Source: an uncultured Flavobacteriales bacterium (lineage in GTDB: Bacteria > Bacteroidota > Bacteroidia > Flavobacteriales_E > Vicingaceae). From it: a stretch of DNA of 64,000 nucleotides. Made by a program: the position numbers and the translations under genes. The DNA lies in contig CALCHN010000045.1 in NCBI GenBank assembly GCA_937901255.1, positions 1-64,000 of the forward strand, written 5' to 3'. Below are positions 35,583 to 45,541 of the stretch, one piece after another (position 1 is the stretch's first letter; every line of letters starts with the position of its first letter). The notes beneath the pieces were generated by a model. The model saw only the letters and a program-made list of their open reading frames with translations. It was not told the origin of the DNA and did no database searches.

Positions 35583-36661
35583 TAATCTACTTTTTTTAAT
35601 GAACAGTAATAATTTAAGGCTTCCAAAATTAAATCCTCACCAACTTTATGATCAACGGTTGCTTCTCCTATAGCTTTTAGCAACGTAAAATTAATCGCCC
35701 TATTTTTATTTTTTTTATCGTTTTTCATTAACCCAATTAACAGCTGAAAGCTATCTTCTTTTAAATCGTAATAACTAAAAAAGCTGGTTACAGCACTTAC
35801 AATATCTTTAAACTCTTTGTGATTTAATCCATTTACTTTGTGCGATATGTAAGCTTCGCAAACTAAACCCACAGCAACTGCTTCACCGTGCAGTAAGGGC
35901 AATTCTTCATTACTCAGCGAGTAAGATTCTAAGGCATGTCCTATGGTATGTCCGAAATTTAATTTTTTACGTTCTCCGCTTTCTTTTAAATCTCTTTTTA
36001 CAATGTCGTTTTTAATTTCAACACTTTTAAGAATGAGTTGCTCCCAAAGTAAATCATTAGAAAGTAAATTGGTTTTAAGTCTTTTCCAGTAATCAACATC
36101 GGCAATTAAAGCATGTTTAAGAGCTTCGCTGTATCCGGCAAGCATTTCTCTTTTATTAAGTGTTCTTAAAAAATTAGGATAAATAAATACCGCTTCGGCT
36201 TCATTAAAAACACCTAAAATGTTTTTTAAATTATTCAAGTCCACTCCTACTTTGCCTCCTACAGAAGCATCAATTTGGGACAATAAAGTGGTGGGAACAT
36301 TAATAAAATTAATACCTCTTTTATAAATAGAAGCCACAAAACCGCCTAAATCGCAAATTACTCCTCCCCCCAAATTAATAACTAAGGCGTTTCTATCGAT
36401 TTTTAGCTCCACAAATGTTTGCCATATATACTGACAAATTTCTAAGGTTTTATTTTCCTCACCACTATCTAGCTCAATAATTTCAACATCATTAGCCAAT
36501 TCAGTTTGGATTAAAAAATCAGTAGCACAATAGTTAAAACTATTTTCGTCAACAATTAAGATTTTCTGATGATCTTTATATTTTTCCAATGTTTTTTTGA
36601 CTTCATCTAAAACATCGTTACCAATAAAAATCTTACTTTCTTTAGTTTTTATTACATGCAT
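35582..36661 (-). CDS. aroB: 3-dehydroquinate synthase
   Basis: Second shikimate step, converting DAHP to 3-dehydroquinate with NAD and zinc. The 359-residue sequence shows GGGVICDLGGFVAS (NAD loop), FINVPTTLLSQIDASVGGKVGVD, GYSEALKHALIAD, and LNFGHTIGHALES (zinc His pair). It is the promoter-proximal gene of aroB-aroA; aroA begins in its stop codon. The chorismate synthase gene lies 6 kb away on the opposite strand. Confidence 0.94.
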   Translation of the reverse strand: MHVIKTKESKIFIGNDVLDEVKKTLEKYKDHQKILIVDENSFNYCATDFLIQTELANDVEIIELDSGEENKTLEICQYIWQTFVELKIDRNALVINLGGGVICDLGGFVASIYKRGINFINVPTTLLSQIDASVGGKVGVDLNNLKNILGVFNEAEAVFIYPNFLRTLNKREMLAGYSEALKHALIADVDYWKRLKTNLLSNDLLWEQLILKSVEIKNDIVKRDLKESGERKKLNFGHTIGHALESYSLSNEELPLLHGEAVAVGLVCEAYISHKVNGLNHKEFKDIVSAVTSFFSYYDLKEDSFQLLIGLMKNDKKNKNRAINFTLLKAIGEATVDHKVGEDLILEALNYYCSLKKVD

Positions 36662-36807
36662 ATAACTAATTTGAAGTGTAAAAATAACTACTATTTAATA
36701 CAAAACGAAAAAAATTAATTGCTTGTTGATTTTAGTTGAGTATTCCAAACTTCATTCTATGATGGATATATAGAGTTTATTTCGTTATTTTGAATTTTAT
36801 TATCTAT

Positions 36808-38118
36808 ATGATAGAAATCGGTTTAACCATATTTTATATACTTATTGGCTGTTATATCATCAGTAAAAACAGTTTTTTTAAATTGCCTTCTATCCCAACC
36901 TATTGGTTAATTATTGTTTTCGGAATAAAAATTATTCTAAGCATTTTTATTACACTTATCTACACCTATTATTATCAAGATAGAGCTGTTGCTGATATTT
37001 TTAAATATTTTGATGATAGTAAAATTATATTTGATTCCCTAAAAACCAATGTTGTAGATTATGTACAGATGGTTCTTGGGCTAGATTTTAATTCAGAGTA
37101 TTTTCATAATAAATACTACAGTAAAATGACCTACTGGTATAGAGTAAACAACAGTAATTTACTTAGCGACACGCATGTAATAATTCGTTTTAATGCCATA
37201 GTTAGGTTGTTTTCTTTTGGATTTTTTCATGTACACAATGTATTTATTAACTTCCTCTCTCTAACAGGATTAATAGCTATTTTTAAGGTGTTTTATAACT
37301 TATATCTCGGAAAAGAAAAATTACTTTTTTTCATAGTATTTCTTACTCCTTCGTTACTATTTTGGGGCTCCGGACTTTTAAAAGAAGGAATTATTATTAT
37401 GGCATTAGGTGTATTTTTAATTCACTTTTTTATACTTACAGATAAATGGTCTTTAACAAGCATTTTACTAATCCTCTTTTCTTGTATAGTAATTTTATTT
37501 ACTAAAATGATATTGCTAATTGCTTTAATTCCGGGAGTTTTAGGTTATTTACTTAATAAAAAGTTAAAAAATATTCACTTAAGTTATTTATATACAACAA
37601 TTTTTATCATCAGCATTAGTCTTATCTTATATTTCATTAATTACCCACTCAATCCTATTGATATTATTATAAACAAGCAACAAGATTTTATTTATTTAGT
37701 AGAAAAAATAGATGTTAGAAGTGCCATTTATCAACCTAAATTTAATAACCTTTGGGATTTATTAGCCTATACGCCTCAAGCTTTAATCAATGTTTTTTTT
37801 AGACCCTTTTTGTGGGAAAGTTATTCTGTTTTTACACTTTTTAGTGCCTTAGAAAACGTACTTATCGTTCTTTTTTGTGTGGTTTTATTATTCTTTAGAA
37901 ATAAAAAAACAAGCTTTTCTACTCTATTTTATTTTTCAATTTTGTTTGCCTTGGTGTTGGCAATTGTAATCGGACTTACAGCCCCTATTTTAGGAGCCAT
38001 TGTACGATATAAAATTTTTGTCCTTTTATTTTTTCTATTAGCCATTGGCAATCAATTCGATACTGATAAGTTTTTAAACTTCTTCAAGTCTTTTACTCCT
38101 TTCTTTACTAAAAAATAA
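36808..38118 (+). CDS. Polytopic membrane protein, function unknown
   Basis: A 436-residue integral membrane protein with about 10 hydrophobic helices. The ATG at 36808 is preferred to the upstream TTG at 36790. A long polar loop near residues 65-110 (YFDDSKIIFDSLKTNVVDYV) and the segment LTPSLLFWGSGLLKEG recall polysaccharide polymerase/flippase-like membrane proteins of Bacteroidota. There is no decisive motif, so a function is not assigned. It stands between aroB (divergent) and the TonB receptor (130 bases downstream), and no glycosyltransferase genes are near. Confidence 0.8.
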   Translation: MIEIGLTIFYILIGCYIISKNSFFKLPSIPTYWLIIVFGIKIILSIFITLIYTYYYQDRAVADIFKYFDDSKIIFDSLKTNVVDYVQMVLGLDFNSEYFHNKYYSKMTYWYRVNNSNLLSDTHVIIRFNAIVRLFSFGFFHVHNVFINFLSLTGLIAIFKVFYNLYLGKEKLLFFIVFLTPSLLFWGSGLLKEGIIIMALGVFLIHFFILTDKWSLTSILLILFSCIVILFTKMILLIALIPGVLGYLLNKKLKNIHLSYLYTTIFIISISLILYFINYPLNPIDIIINKQQDFIYLVEKIDVRSAIYQPKFNNLWDLLAYTPQALINVFFRPFLWESYSVFTLFSALENVLIVLFCVVLLFFRNKKTSFSTLFYFSILFALVLAIVIGLTAPILGAIVRYKIFVLLFFLLAIGNQFDTDKFLNFFKSFTPFFTKK

Positions 38119-38245
38119 CTGATTTTGGTCATGTTTTTACTTATATCAAATACCATTTTTATGGTATTGTAAAAATTATGTTATATAGTTTACTTTGCAT
38201 CATATCTATTTCTTATTTAGAATTGGTCTAAATAAATATAAAAGA

Positions 38246-40723
38246 ATGAAAATTAATAAAAAATTTATCATGCAAAAAATTATAAAATCAGTTTTAGTCA
38301 GCACACTACTGTTTAATGTAAGCCTATTAAAAGCACAAGGAACAATAGAGGGATTTATAGCTCAAAATGATAGTTCATCATTGGCTGGTGTTTCTGTGTA
38401 TTTAGAAGCAACCAATTATGGTACAGCATCTAATGCATCAGGAAATTTTAGATTAAGTAACATTCCTGAAGGAGAATACAACCTAATGGTTTCTTCTATT
38501 GGATATAAAAAACATAAACAACCTATTGCAATAAAAAACAACGAAGTAATTAAAATTAAGTTGGTTATCGAAGAAAGTGCAACCGAGTTAAACGAGTTTG
38601 CGGTAACTGCAACAAGCATGACAGGTGGAAATACAGGAGTAAAAAAAATGCCTGGATCTGCCTATTATATTTCGCCTAAAGAACTAGAAAGATTTAGCTA
38701 CACAGATATTAATCGTTCGTTAAGAGCTGTGCCAGGTGTAAACCTAACAGAAGAAGATGGTTTTGGATTAAGAACTAACATCGGACTTAGAGGAACAGGA
38801 ACCGAAAGAAGTAGCAAAATTACTGTTATGGAAGATGGAATTTTAATTGCTCCAGCTCCTTACGCTGCTCCTGCTGCCTACTACTTCCCTACTGCTGGAA
38901 GAATTCAGGCAATAGAAATTATGAAAGGAAGTAGCCAAATTAAATATGGTCCTTACACTACTGGTGGAGCCATCAATCTTATTTCTACACAAATTCCTGA
39001 AGAGTTTAGCGGAAAACTAGACATACTTGCTGGTAGTTTCGATTACAAACAAATGCACGCAACTATTGGCGATTCGTACAAAAACTTCGGGTATATGGTT
39101 GAAACTTTTCAATATGGTAGCGAAGGGTTTAAAAAATTAGATGTTGGTGGAAACACAGGCTTTGACAAAAAAGATTATGTTGCTAAATTTAGATTTAACA
39201 CCAACAAAGAAGCTAAAATTTATCAATCTATCAGTTTTAAAATTGCTCAGGCAAATGAAGTGTCAGATGAAACTTATTTAGGGTTAACCGAAGCAGATTT
39301 TAAGAAAAATCATATTAGAAGATATGCTGGTTCTCAAGTAGATAAAATGACCACCCAACAAAGAGTTTTTTCAGCAACACATTTTGCTAAATTTTCAGAC
39401 CATATAAACATTACCACAACAGCTTATAGAACTGAATTTAGCAGAAACTGGTACAAATTAAACAACCTTACAGATACTGCCGGAGAAAATATTAGCATAG
39501 GCAACATCCTTGATTCTCCCGAAGATTATACAGAACTATATAATGTATTAGTGGGAAATTCAAGCATAAATGAAGACGCCCTTACTGTAAGAGCTAATAA
39601 TAGAAATTATGAAACCATGGGTGTACAAACTGCTTTAAATTTCAACTTTAAAACAAAAGCTTTAAAACACAATATTGATGTTGGTTTAAGATACCATATT
39701 GATGAAATGGATCGTTTTCAGTGGGACGATAAATACCAAATGAAAGATGGTGCTATGTTGATGACAAGTGCAGGAATACCAGGGACTCAAGACAATAAAA
39801 TTGAATCTGCCACAGCTTTAGCAACTTATATTCAATACAAATTAAACTACAAAAAACTAACTTTTACTCCAGGTGTTAGGTATGAAAATATTTTGCTAGA
39901 AAGAAAAGATTACGGTAAAAAGGATGTGAACAGAACTGGTGTTAACCTAAAAGAAAGAGACAACCAAGTGGCTGTAGTTATTCCTGGTGCTAGTATAGAT
40001 TATCAATTTAACAAATCATTCAATGCTTTTGCAGGTGTACATAAAGGCTTTGCTCCTCCCGGAAGTGCTCCTGATGTAAATCCTGAAGAAAGCATCAACT
40101 ATGAAACTGGTATTTCTTACTACAAAAATGCCTTTACCATAAAATTAGTAGCCTTTTTCAACGATTACAAAAACTTATTAGGTTCCGACTTAGAAGCTGG
40201 TGGTGGTGCAGGAACATCCGATTTATTTAATGGTGGTAAAGCTCAATCTCAAGGTATTGAATTGTTTGTTTCTTACGATTTTCTTACCAGCGAATTTAGC
40301 AAATACAGATTACCTTTAACCCTTTCTTACACCTATATGGATGCTACTTTCCAAAACGATTTTGTAAGCAGCTTCGAACCATGGGGTACAGTAAGCAAAG
40401 GAGACCATCTTCCTTACTTAGCTAACAACCAATTAAATGCCATGTTAGCTTTAGAACACGCTAAATATAGCTTTAGCATTAGAGGAAATTATATGGATGC
40501 TATGAGAACTGAAGCTGGAACAGGAAGTGTTCCTAGCAACCTAAAAACAGATGCTTACTTTGTGTTAGATGCAAACATTACTTACAAAATTTATAAAGAA
40601 ACTGCTCTTTTTGCTAGTGTAACTAATATTTTAGATAATGAATATATGGTTGCCAGAAGACCAGCAGGATTAAGACCAGGAATGCCAAGAATGTTTTTAG
40701 CTGGAATTAAAGCCAGATTTTAA
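38246..40723 (+). CDS. TonB-dependent receptor, FecA-like
   Basis: An outer-membrane receptor of about 825 residues. The start at 38246 (or the ATG at 38270) gives a signal peptide ending LKAQ; a TTG at 38195 would add an unlikely leader. A carboxypeptidase-regulatory-like domain (IEGFIAQNDSSSLAGVSVYLEATN, about 35-115) precedes the plug (MPGSAYYISPKELERFSYTDINRSLRAVPGVNL). A FecA-branch signature follows: NIGLRGTGTERSSKITVMEDGILIAPAPYAAPAAYYFPT. The barrel ends in MFLAGIKARF. The ligand is inferred to be an iron chelate or similar metal complex; nothing here fixes it. No anti-sigma factor or uptake partner gene is adjacent. A terminator follows. Confidence 0.93.
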   Translation: MKINKKFIMQKIIKSVLVSTLLFNVSLLKAQGTIEGFIAQNDSSSLAGVSVYLEATNYGTASNASGNFRLSNIPEGEYNLMVSSIGYKKHKQPIAIKNNEVIKIKLVIEESATELNEFAVTATSMTGGNTGVKKMPGSAYYISPKELERFSYTDINRSLRAVPGVNLTEEDGFGLRTNIGLRGTGTERSSKITVMEDGILIAPAPYAAPAAYYFPTAGRIQAIEIMKGSSQIKYGPYTTGGAINLISTQIPEEFSGKLDILAGSFDYKQMHATIGDSYKNFGYMVETFQYGSEGFKKLDVGGNTGFDKKDYVAKFRFNTNKEAKIYQSISFKIAQANEVSDETYLGLTEADFKKNHIRRYAGSQVDKMTTQQRVFSATHFAKFSDHINITTTAYRTEFSRNWYKLNNLTDTAGENISIGNILDSPEDYTELYNVLVGNSSINEDALTVRANNRNYETMGVQTALNFNFKTKALKHNIDVGLRYHIDEMDRFQWDDKYQMKDGAMLMTSAGIPGTQDNKIESATALATYIQYKLNYKKLTFTPGVRYENILLERKDYGKKDVNRTGVNLKERDNQVAVVIPGASIDYQFNKSFNAFAGVHKGFAPPGSAPDVNPEESINYETGISYYKNAFTIKLVAFFNDYKNLLGSDLEAGGGAGTSDLFNGGKAQSQGIELFVSYDFLTSEFSKYRLPLTLSYTYMDATFQNDFVSSFEPWGTVSKGDHLPYLANNQLNAMLALEHAKYSFSIRGNYMDAMRTEAGTGSVPSNLKTDAYFVLDANITYKIYKETALFASVTNILDNEYMVARRPAGLRPGMPRMFLAGIKARF

Positions 40724-40749
40724 TTTAAATAGTTTACTTTAAAAACTTA

Positions 40750-40785
40750 AAACCGTTGTGTAGTAATTATACAACGGTTTTTTTA
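40750..40785 (+). terminator. Rho-independent terminator after the TonB receptor
   Basis: AACCGTTGTGTA pairs with TATACAACGGTT (one G-T wobble) around a short loop, followed by seven Ts. It lies 27 bases after the receptor stop and supports starting the next gene at 40818 rather than inside the T tract. Confidence 0.88.
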
Positions 40786-40817
40786 TACTTTTGAATACAA
40801 TTTATATCTCTTTAATC

Positions 40818-41201
40818 ATGAATTTGTTTTCTTACAACAGTAAACATAAAATAATTGTAGGTATTCTAATTGTCTTTTGGGCTGCTTATCATTTTGCAGG
40901 AAAAAGAAATACTACAGCATACTATGAAAACGGTACTCCTATGTATAAAGGAGAATTAAAAAACGGTAAAAATGATGGTCATTGGGTATGGTACTACCAA
41001 AATGGAAATAAAAAAATGGAGGGTAATTTTAAAAATGGTGCCAGAGAAGGTGTTTGGCACACTTATTTTTCAAATGGTAATATCAGTACTGAATGTTTTT
41101 ACATAAACGATCAACTTAATGGCAATTATTTAATCAAAAATGAAAACAATGAAACTATTAAAACCCTCACCTACAAAAGAGACGAATTAGTTTTAAAATA
41201 A
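40818..41201 (+). CDS. MORN-repeat / YwqK-like protein
   Basis: A 127-residue protein. The ATG at 40818 is preferred to a TTG at 40791 that would fall in the terminator tract. An N-terminal hydrophobic segment (about 12-28, IIVGILIVFWAAYHFAG) could be an anchor. It is followed by MORN-like repeats: YYENGTPMYKGELKNGKNDGHWVWYYQNGNKKMEGNFKNG and REGVWHTYFSNGN. The repeats resemble YwqK-family proteins, in which the role is unclear. It is the only gene between the terminator and the radical SAM gene. Confidence 0.82.
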   Translation: MNLFSYNSKHKIIVGILIVFWAAYHFAGKRNTTAYYENGTPMYKGELKNGKNDGHWVWYYQNGNKKMEGNFKNGAREGVWHTYFSNGNISTECFYINDQLNGNYLIKNENNETIKTLTYKRDELVLK

Positions 41202-41294
41202 AGTTTCAAATCTCTTTTCAAACATGATTTATATCACTTATTAAACTAAGTCTAGTACCTAATTTTATTGTTCTAATTAATGCTACAATAAATT

Positions 41295-42320
41295 ATGTTA
41301 ATTGCTACAAGAGATTTTTTTGTAAGAAAACTTAAAAAAGGTACTTTCCTATGGAAATCGTTAGAATTTCTGCAAGGAATGTTGTTTGTAAAAAATTATT
41401 TATTCTATTACAAATGGAACATTTTTAAAAACTCCACCACTACCCGAGAGATTAACATTGAGTTTGTAAGTTATTGCAATTTAAGATGTTCCTTTTGCTC
41501 CTTAGACCATGAAAAACCTAAAGTTAGAATGACTCCCTCAATTTTGGAAAACCTGATGAATAACCTTGTAAATGATAATCGTTTTAGAAAAGTGGAAGTA
41601 ATCCATTTACATAGTGGCGGAGAAACCTTGCTTCATCCTCAAATTGGAGAATTATTAGCGGTTATCAAAAAATACAAAGACTTAGCAAACTATAAAAACC
41701 AATCTTTTCCTAAAGTAAATTTACTTACCAATGCCACGCCACTTACTGAACAAAAAGCCATAGAAATTATTGAAAGTGGTGCTGTTGATGTGATGCGTTT
41801 TAGTATGGATGGTGGTTCTCCAGAGCGTTTTGAATCCATGAGAATTAGAGCAAAATGGGATATTTTCTACAAAAACATGGTATTTTTCTTAAATGAAAAT
41901 AAACGCCAACAAGCTAACATTAAAACTCACATCATTTCTGTAATTGATTCTAATAATCCACTTAAAACAGACTGGATGGATAAACAATTTGTTGAAGTTT
42001 TGAACTTGGTTGATACTTATGAATTGCGTCACCCACACTCATGGGCTGGAGAAGTTGATATTGAAGGAAATTCTTCTAACAGTATGAGTAAGCCTCATAA
42101 AATTGGCTGCGGATTATTAATGCATCAACTGGTAATTTTACCTAATGGAGATGTAAATGTTTGCTGTACCGATTTAAACTCCAGAGGTGTTGTAGGCAAT
42201 ATTCAACAACAATCTTTATTTGATGTGTATAATTCCCCTACCAGAAAAAAATGGCTAAAACTTTTTTACCAACGTAAAAAACATGAAATAGACCTTTGTA
42301 AAAACTGCGAGACTTTCTAA
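41295..42320 (+). CDS. Radical SAM protein with SPASM-like C-terminus
   Basis: A 341-residue radical S-adenosylmethionine enzyme. The CxxxCxxC cluster motif is FVSYCNLRCSFCSLDHEKP. The TIM-barrel shows HSGGETLLHPQIGELL and VDVMRFSMDGGSPERFESMR. The C-terminus holds Cys residues in CGLLMHQLVILPNGDVNVCCTDLNSRGVVGN and CKNCETF, a SPASM-type auxiliary cluster. No small precursor peptide is visible within 90 bases upstream or in the downstream gap. Substrate unknown; a peptide or surface-sugar modification would be in keeping with the fold. Confidence 0.9.
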   Translation: MLIATRDFFVRKLKKGTFLWKSLEFLQGMLFVKNYLFYYKWNIFKNSTTTREINIEFVSYCNLRCSFCSLDHEKPKVRMTPSILENLMNNLVNDNRFRKVEVIHLHSGGETLLHPQIGELLAVIKKYKDLANYKNQSFPKVNLLTNATPLTEQKAIEIIESGAVDVMRFSMDGGSPERFESMRIRAKWDIFYKNMVFFLNENKRQQANIKTHIISVIDSNNPLKTDWMDKQFVEVLNLVDTYELRHPHSWAGEVDIEGNSSNSMSKPHKIGCGLLMHQLVILPNGDVNVCCTDLNSRGVVGNIQQQSLFDVYNSPTRKKWLKLFYQRKKHEIDLCKNCETF

Positions 42321-42332
42321 CACACCTCTTTT

Positions 42333-42362
42333 ACCGCAAAGTCGCAGAGACGCTAGGGTTTT
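42333..42362 (+). repeat. AACCGCAAAGACG-family repeat, copy B
   Basis: ACCGCAAAGTCGCAGAGACG followed by CTAGGGTTTT, in the gap upstream of aroC. Same family as copies at 33766, 43618, 44051 and 46647. Confidence 0.7.
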
Positions 42363-42545
42363 CCTTTTCTGTGTCATCTGTGTTCTATTATCCATTTTCT
42401 AATGCCGAAAAAACAAAAATTTTTAATTTTATTTTTTTTCGAGCATCCTCGAAATGTTAGTTTTTCAAAGAAAAACATATTTCGGGATCCCTAATCAAAA
42501 CTACTTTACAAACTTTAAGTATTTTAGCAGTCAATTTACAAACAA

Positions 42546-43619
42546 ATGGCAGGAAACACTTTTGGAACTATCTTTAGACTAACTACTTTTGGCGAATCTC
42601 ACGGTGAAGCCATTGGTGGAATAATTGATGGTTGTCCTGCGGGATTGGCGTTAGACTTTAGTCTTATTCAAGAGGCTTTAGACAGAAGAAAACCCGGACA
42701 ATCACGCATTACCACTCAACGTAAAGAAGAAGACAAAGTAGAAATTCTTTCAGGAGTTTTTGATGGTTTTACTACAGGAAATCCTATAGGTTTTATCATA
42801 AAAAATAATAACCAAAAACCCAACGATTACGAGCATATTAAAGATAAATTCAGACCTTCTCATGCCGATTTTACTTATCAGGAAAAATATGGTGTAAGAG
42901 ATTACCGTGGTGGTGGAAGAAGCTCAGCCAGAGAAACAGCTTGCAGAGTTGTTGGTGGAGCTATTGCTCAACAAATCTTAACAAAATATAAGGTTACTAT
43001 CAATGCATATGTGGCTCAAGTTGGCGACATCAAATTAGTAAAGAAATACACAGAATTAGACCTTTCTAAAACCTACCTCCATCCTACCCGCTGTCCAGAT
43101 GATACTATTGCAGACGTGATGTTTGATTATATTGATAAAATCAGAAAAGAAGGCGATACCATTGGTGGAAAAATAACTTGTGTAATCAATAATTTGCCTA
43201 TAGGTTTGGGCGAACCCGTTTTTGATAGATTAGAAGCCGATTTAGCCAAAGCCATGTTGAGTATTAATGCAACCAAAGGTTTTGAAATAGGCTCTGGTTT
43301 TGGTTGTATGAACATGAAAGGTTCTGAACATAATGATGTATTTGATGTTGTAAACAATAAAGTAATAACAAAAACTAACCACTCAGGAGGTGTGCTTGGT
43401 GGCATTAGCAATGGTGAAGATGTTTATTTTAATGTTGCTTTTAAGCCTGTTGCTACTATTATGCAAAAACAGCAAACTATTGATATCCATCACAATAAAA
43501 CTACCATAGATGGCAAAGGAAGACACGACCCTTGTGTATTACCCAGAGCTGTACCAATAGTAGAAAGTATGGCTGCTTTAGTGGTGGTAGATCATTTATT
43601 ACGTAATCATTCCAAATAA
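42546..43619 (+). CDS. aroC: Chorismate synthase
   Basis: Final shikimate step: FMN-dependent elimination of phosphate from EPSP to chorismate. Length 357. Signature motifs are [20 protein letters not shown] near the start, [49 protein letters not shown], and [17 protein letters not shown]. The stop codon overlaps repeat copy C, whose sequence continues into the upstream DNA of the GxxExxY gene. It is not linked to aroB/aroA. Product chorismate feeds mqnA, also in this window. Confidence 0.96.
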   Translation: MAGNTFGTIFRLTTFGESHGEAIGGIIDGCPAGLALDFSLIQEALDRRKPGQSRITTQRKEEDKVEILSGVFDGFTTGNPIGFIIKNNNQKPNDYEHIKDKFRPSHADFTYQEKYGVRDYRGGGRSSARETACRVVGGAIAQQILTKYKVTINAYVAQVGDIKLVKKYTELDLSKTYLHPTRCPDDTIADVMFDYIDKIRKEGDTIGGKITCVINNLPIGLGEPVFDRLEADLAKAMLSINATKGFEIGSGFGCMNMKGSEHNDVFDVVNNKVITKTNHSGGVLGGISNGEDVYFNVAFKPVATIMQKQQTIDIHHNKTTIDGKGRHDPCVLPRAVPIVESMAALVVVDHLLRNHSK

Positions 43620-43643
43620 CCGCTGAGACGCTAAGACACAAAG
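43618..43643 (+). repeat. AACCGC-family repeat, copy C (left flank of GxxExxY gene 2)
   Basis: AACCGCTGAGACGCTAAGAC followed by ACAAAG, beginning in the aroC stop codon. It lies opposite copy D, which is in inverted orientation, so the two flank the GxxExxY gene as imperfect inverted repeats. Confidence 0.75.
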
Positions 43644-43656
43644 AATAAATTGAATA

Positions 43657-44046
43657 ATGAAATCTACAGAAGAATTAAATAAGATATCTAAAATTATTCT
43701 TGATGCATGTATCAGTGTTCATAAAGAAATGGGACCTGGACTTTTAGAATCTGTTTATATTATTTGTTTAGTTTATGAATTGCAAAAAAGAGGACTTAAA
43801 GCAAAAACAGAAGTTAGTATTCCACTAATTTATCAAGGGATTGTATTGTCAAAAGATTTTAGAATAGATATTTTAGTTGAAGATGAGATTATTCTAGAAC
43901 TAAAAGCTGTTGAAGTTTTACTTCCTGTTCATCAGGCTCAAATAATTTCTTATCTAAAACTTGCGGATAAGCGATTGGGTTTTTTAATTAATTTTAATGT
44001 TCCATTAATGAAAAATGGAATTAAAAGATTTGTAAATAATTTTTAA
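43657..44046 (+). CDS. GxxExxY protein (PD-(D/E)XK_3 fold), copy 2
   Basis: A 129-residue protein with GPGLLESVYIICLVYEL, giving the family motif G-L-L-E-S-V-Y. KDFRIDILVEDEIILELKA supplies the Asp and E-x-K residues of a PD-(D/E)XK core. KADKRL-type and NFNVPLMKNGIKRF segments follow. It is a more divergent paralogue of the gene at 21288. Inverted copies of the AACCGC repeat lie on each side (43618-43643 and 44051-44080), only 13 and four bases from the frame. Function unknown; it may be a passenger in a repeat-bounded cassette. Confidence 0.88.
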   Translation: MKSTEELNKISKIILDACISVHKEMGPGLLESVYIICLVYELQKRGLKAKTEVSIPLIYQGIVLSKDFRIDILVEDEIILELKAVEVLLPVHQAQIISYLKLADKRLGFLINFNVPLMKNGIKRFVNNF

Positions 44047-44050
44047 TAAA

Positions 44051-44080
44051 AAACTTAGCGTCTCTGCGTCTTTGCGGTTA
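44051..44080 (-). repeat. AACCGC-family repeat, copy D (right flank, inverted)
   Basis: On the minus strand it reads TAACCGCAAAGACGCAGAGA followed by CGCTAAGTTT, the cleanest copy of the family. Inverted relative to copy C. Confidence 0.8.
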
Positions 44081-44101
44081 ATACGCTAAAAAAATATAAA
44101 T

Positions 44102-45514
44102 ATGAAGAAACTAGCACTACATTGGAAAATAATCATCGGTTTATTATTAGGTATTATTTGGGCTTACATTTCTGCTAGTTTTGGGTGGAGCACTTTTACC
44201 AAAAACTGGATTGCTCCGTGGGGTGAAATCTTCATCAACCTATTAAAATTAATTGCCATTCCACTTGTTTTATTCTCTATAATTGTTGGTATATCAGGAT
44301 TATCTGACATAAAACGTTTAGGAAGAGTTGGAGTTAAAACACTTGGTATTTATTTATTAACCACTGTTTTTGCGGTAAGCTTAGGGTTGGTATTAGTAAG
44401 CGTTATGAAGCCTGGCAAGTATTTAGATGAAAATCAGCGAGTAAAAAACAGAATAACCTATGAGCTTTGGGCTCAAGAAAATAACATTGTTATTAAAGAC
44501 CATCAATCATATCTTACTAATCCAGATTATAAAGATTTTGTTGATGATGCTTCCCAGCAATATGAAGTAGAAAAATCTTTAGCTGAAGTTGATCAAGATT
44601 TAGCAAAACGTAAACAAGAAGCAAAAAGAACTAAAGAAGCTGGTCCGTTAGCTTTTTTAATTGACATGGTTCCTTCAAACATTTTTGTTTCGTTGGCAGA
44701 CAATAAACTGATGCTACAAATTATCTTTTTTGCTATATTTTTTGGTGTTGTTTTACTCACCATAGATAAAAAGAAAGCAGATAATGTTGCCGGAATTGTT
44801 GATGGTTTTAACGAAGTTTTCTTAAAAATGGTAGATATTGTAATGAAAGCTGCTCCATTTTTTGTCTTTGCTTTGATGGCTGCCAAACTTAGCGAAATGG
44901 CAGGTGACGACCCTAAAGCTATTCAGGAAATTATTATCAATTTAGGATGGTACAGCTTAGTGGTTGTAATTGGCTTGGCATTTTTGGTTTTTGTTGTTTA
45001 TCCGCTCATTATGACAAGAGTTTTGAAAATTGGTTATACTACACTGTTCAAAAAAATTAGCCCTGCACAATTATTGGCTTTTTCATCTAGCTCTAGTGCG
45101 GCAACACTCCCTATTACTATGGAATGTGTAAACGACAATTTAAAAGTACCTGAAGAAGTTTCTAGTTTTGTATTGCCTATTGGTGCAACAGTAAACATGG
45201 ATGGCACAAGCCTTTACCAATCTATAGCTGTAATTTATTTGGCTCAGATTCATTTAATAGATTTAGACATGGCTCAGCAACTTACTATTGTAGCAACAGC
45301 TACCTTAGCTTCAATTGGTTCTGCTGCTGTTCCTAGTGCAGGATTAGTAATGTTAATGATAGTATTAGATGCTGTTGGCTTAAACCCAGCTTGGATAGCC
45401 ATTATTTTTCCTGTGGATAGAATTTTAGATATGATGCGAACAGTAGTAAATGTTACTGGAGATATTACCGTTTCCTCTGTTATTGCAAAATCTGAAGGGT
45501 TTATGAAGAAATGA
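44102..45514 (+). CDS. Dicarboxylate/amino acid:cation symporter (DAACS family)
   Basis: A 470-residue sodium- or proton-coupled symporter for glutamate, aspartate or C4-dicarboxylates. It has multiple helices. The family signature is the Ser-rich loop AFSSSSSAATLPITMECVNDNL, followed by SFVLPIGATVNMDGTSLYQ (NMDGT motif) and ILDMMRTVVNVTGD near the end. A polar insert (about 105-185) between helices 3 and 4 is somewhat long and charged. The substrate within the family is not fixed from sequence. It is monocistronic and followed by the convergent cytochrome c lipoprotein gene. Confidence 0.93.
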   Translation: MKKLALHWKIIIGLLLGIIWAYISASFGWSTFTKNWIAPWGEIFINLLKLIAIPLVLFSIIVGISGLSDIKRLGRVGVKTLGIYLLTTVFAVSLGLVLVSVMKPGKYLDENQRVKNRITYELWAQENNIVIKDHQSYLTNPDYKDFVDDASQQYEVEKSLAEVDQDLAKRKQEAKRTKEAGPLAFLIDMVPSNIFVSLADNKLMLQIIFFAIFFGVVLLTIDKKKADNVAGIVDGFNEVFLKMVDIVMKAAPFFVFALMAAKLSEMAGDDPKAIQEIIINLGWYSLVVVIGLAFLVFVVYPLIMTRVLKIGYTTLFKKISPAQLLAFSSSSSAATLPITMECVNDNLKVPEEVSSFVLPIGATVNMDGTSLYQSIAVIYLAQIHLIDLDMAQQLTIVATATLASIGSAAVPSAGLVMLMIVLDAVGLNPAWIAIIFPVDRILDMMRTVVNVTGDITVSSVIAKSEGFMKK

Positions 45515-45541
45515 TGAAGTTTCTCAGAGAATCTCTAATTT

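Noticed and set aside
41202..41294. RiPP precursor gene for the radical SAM protein
   Set aside because: Only a six-codon frame is present upstream and nothing peptide-like is found downstream up to aroC.
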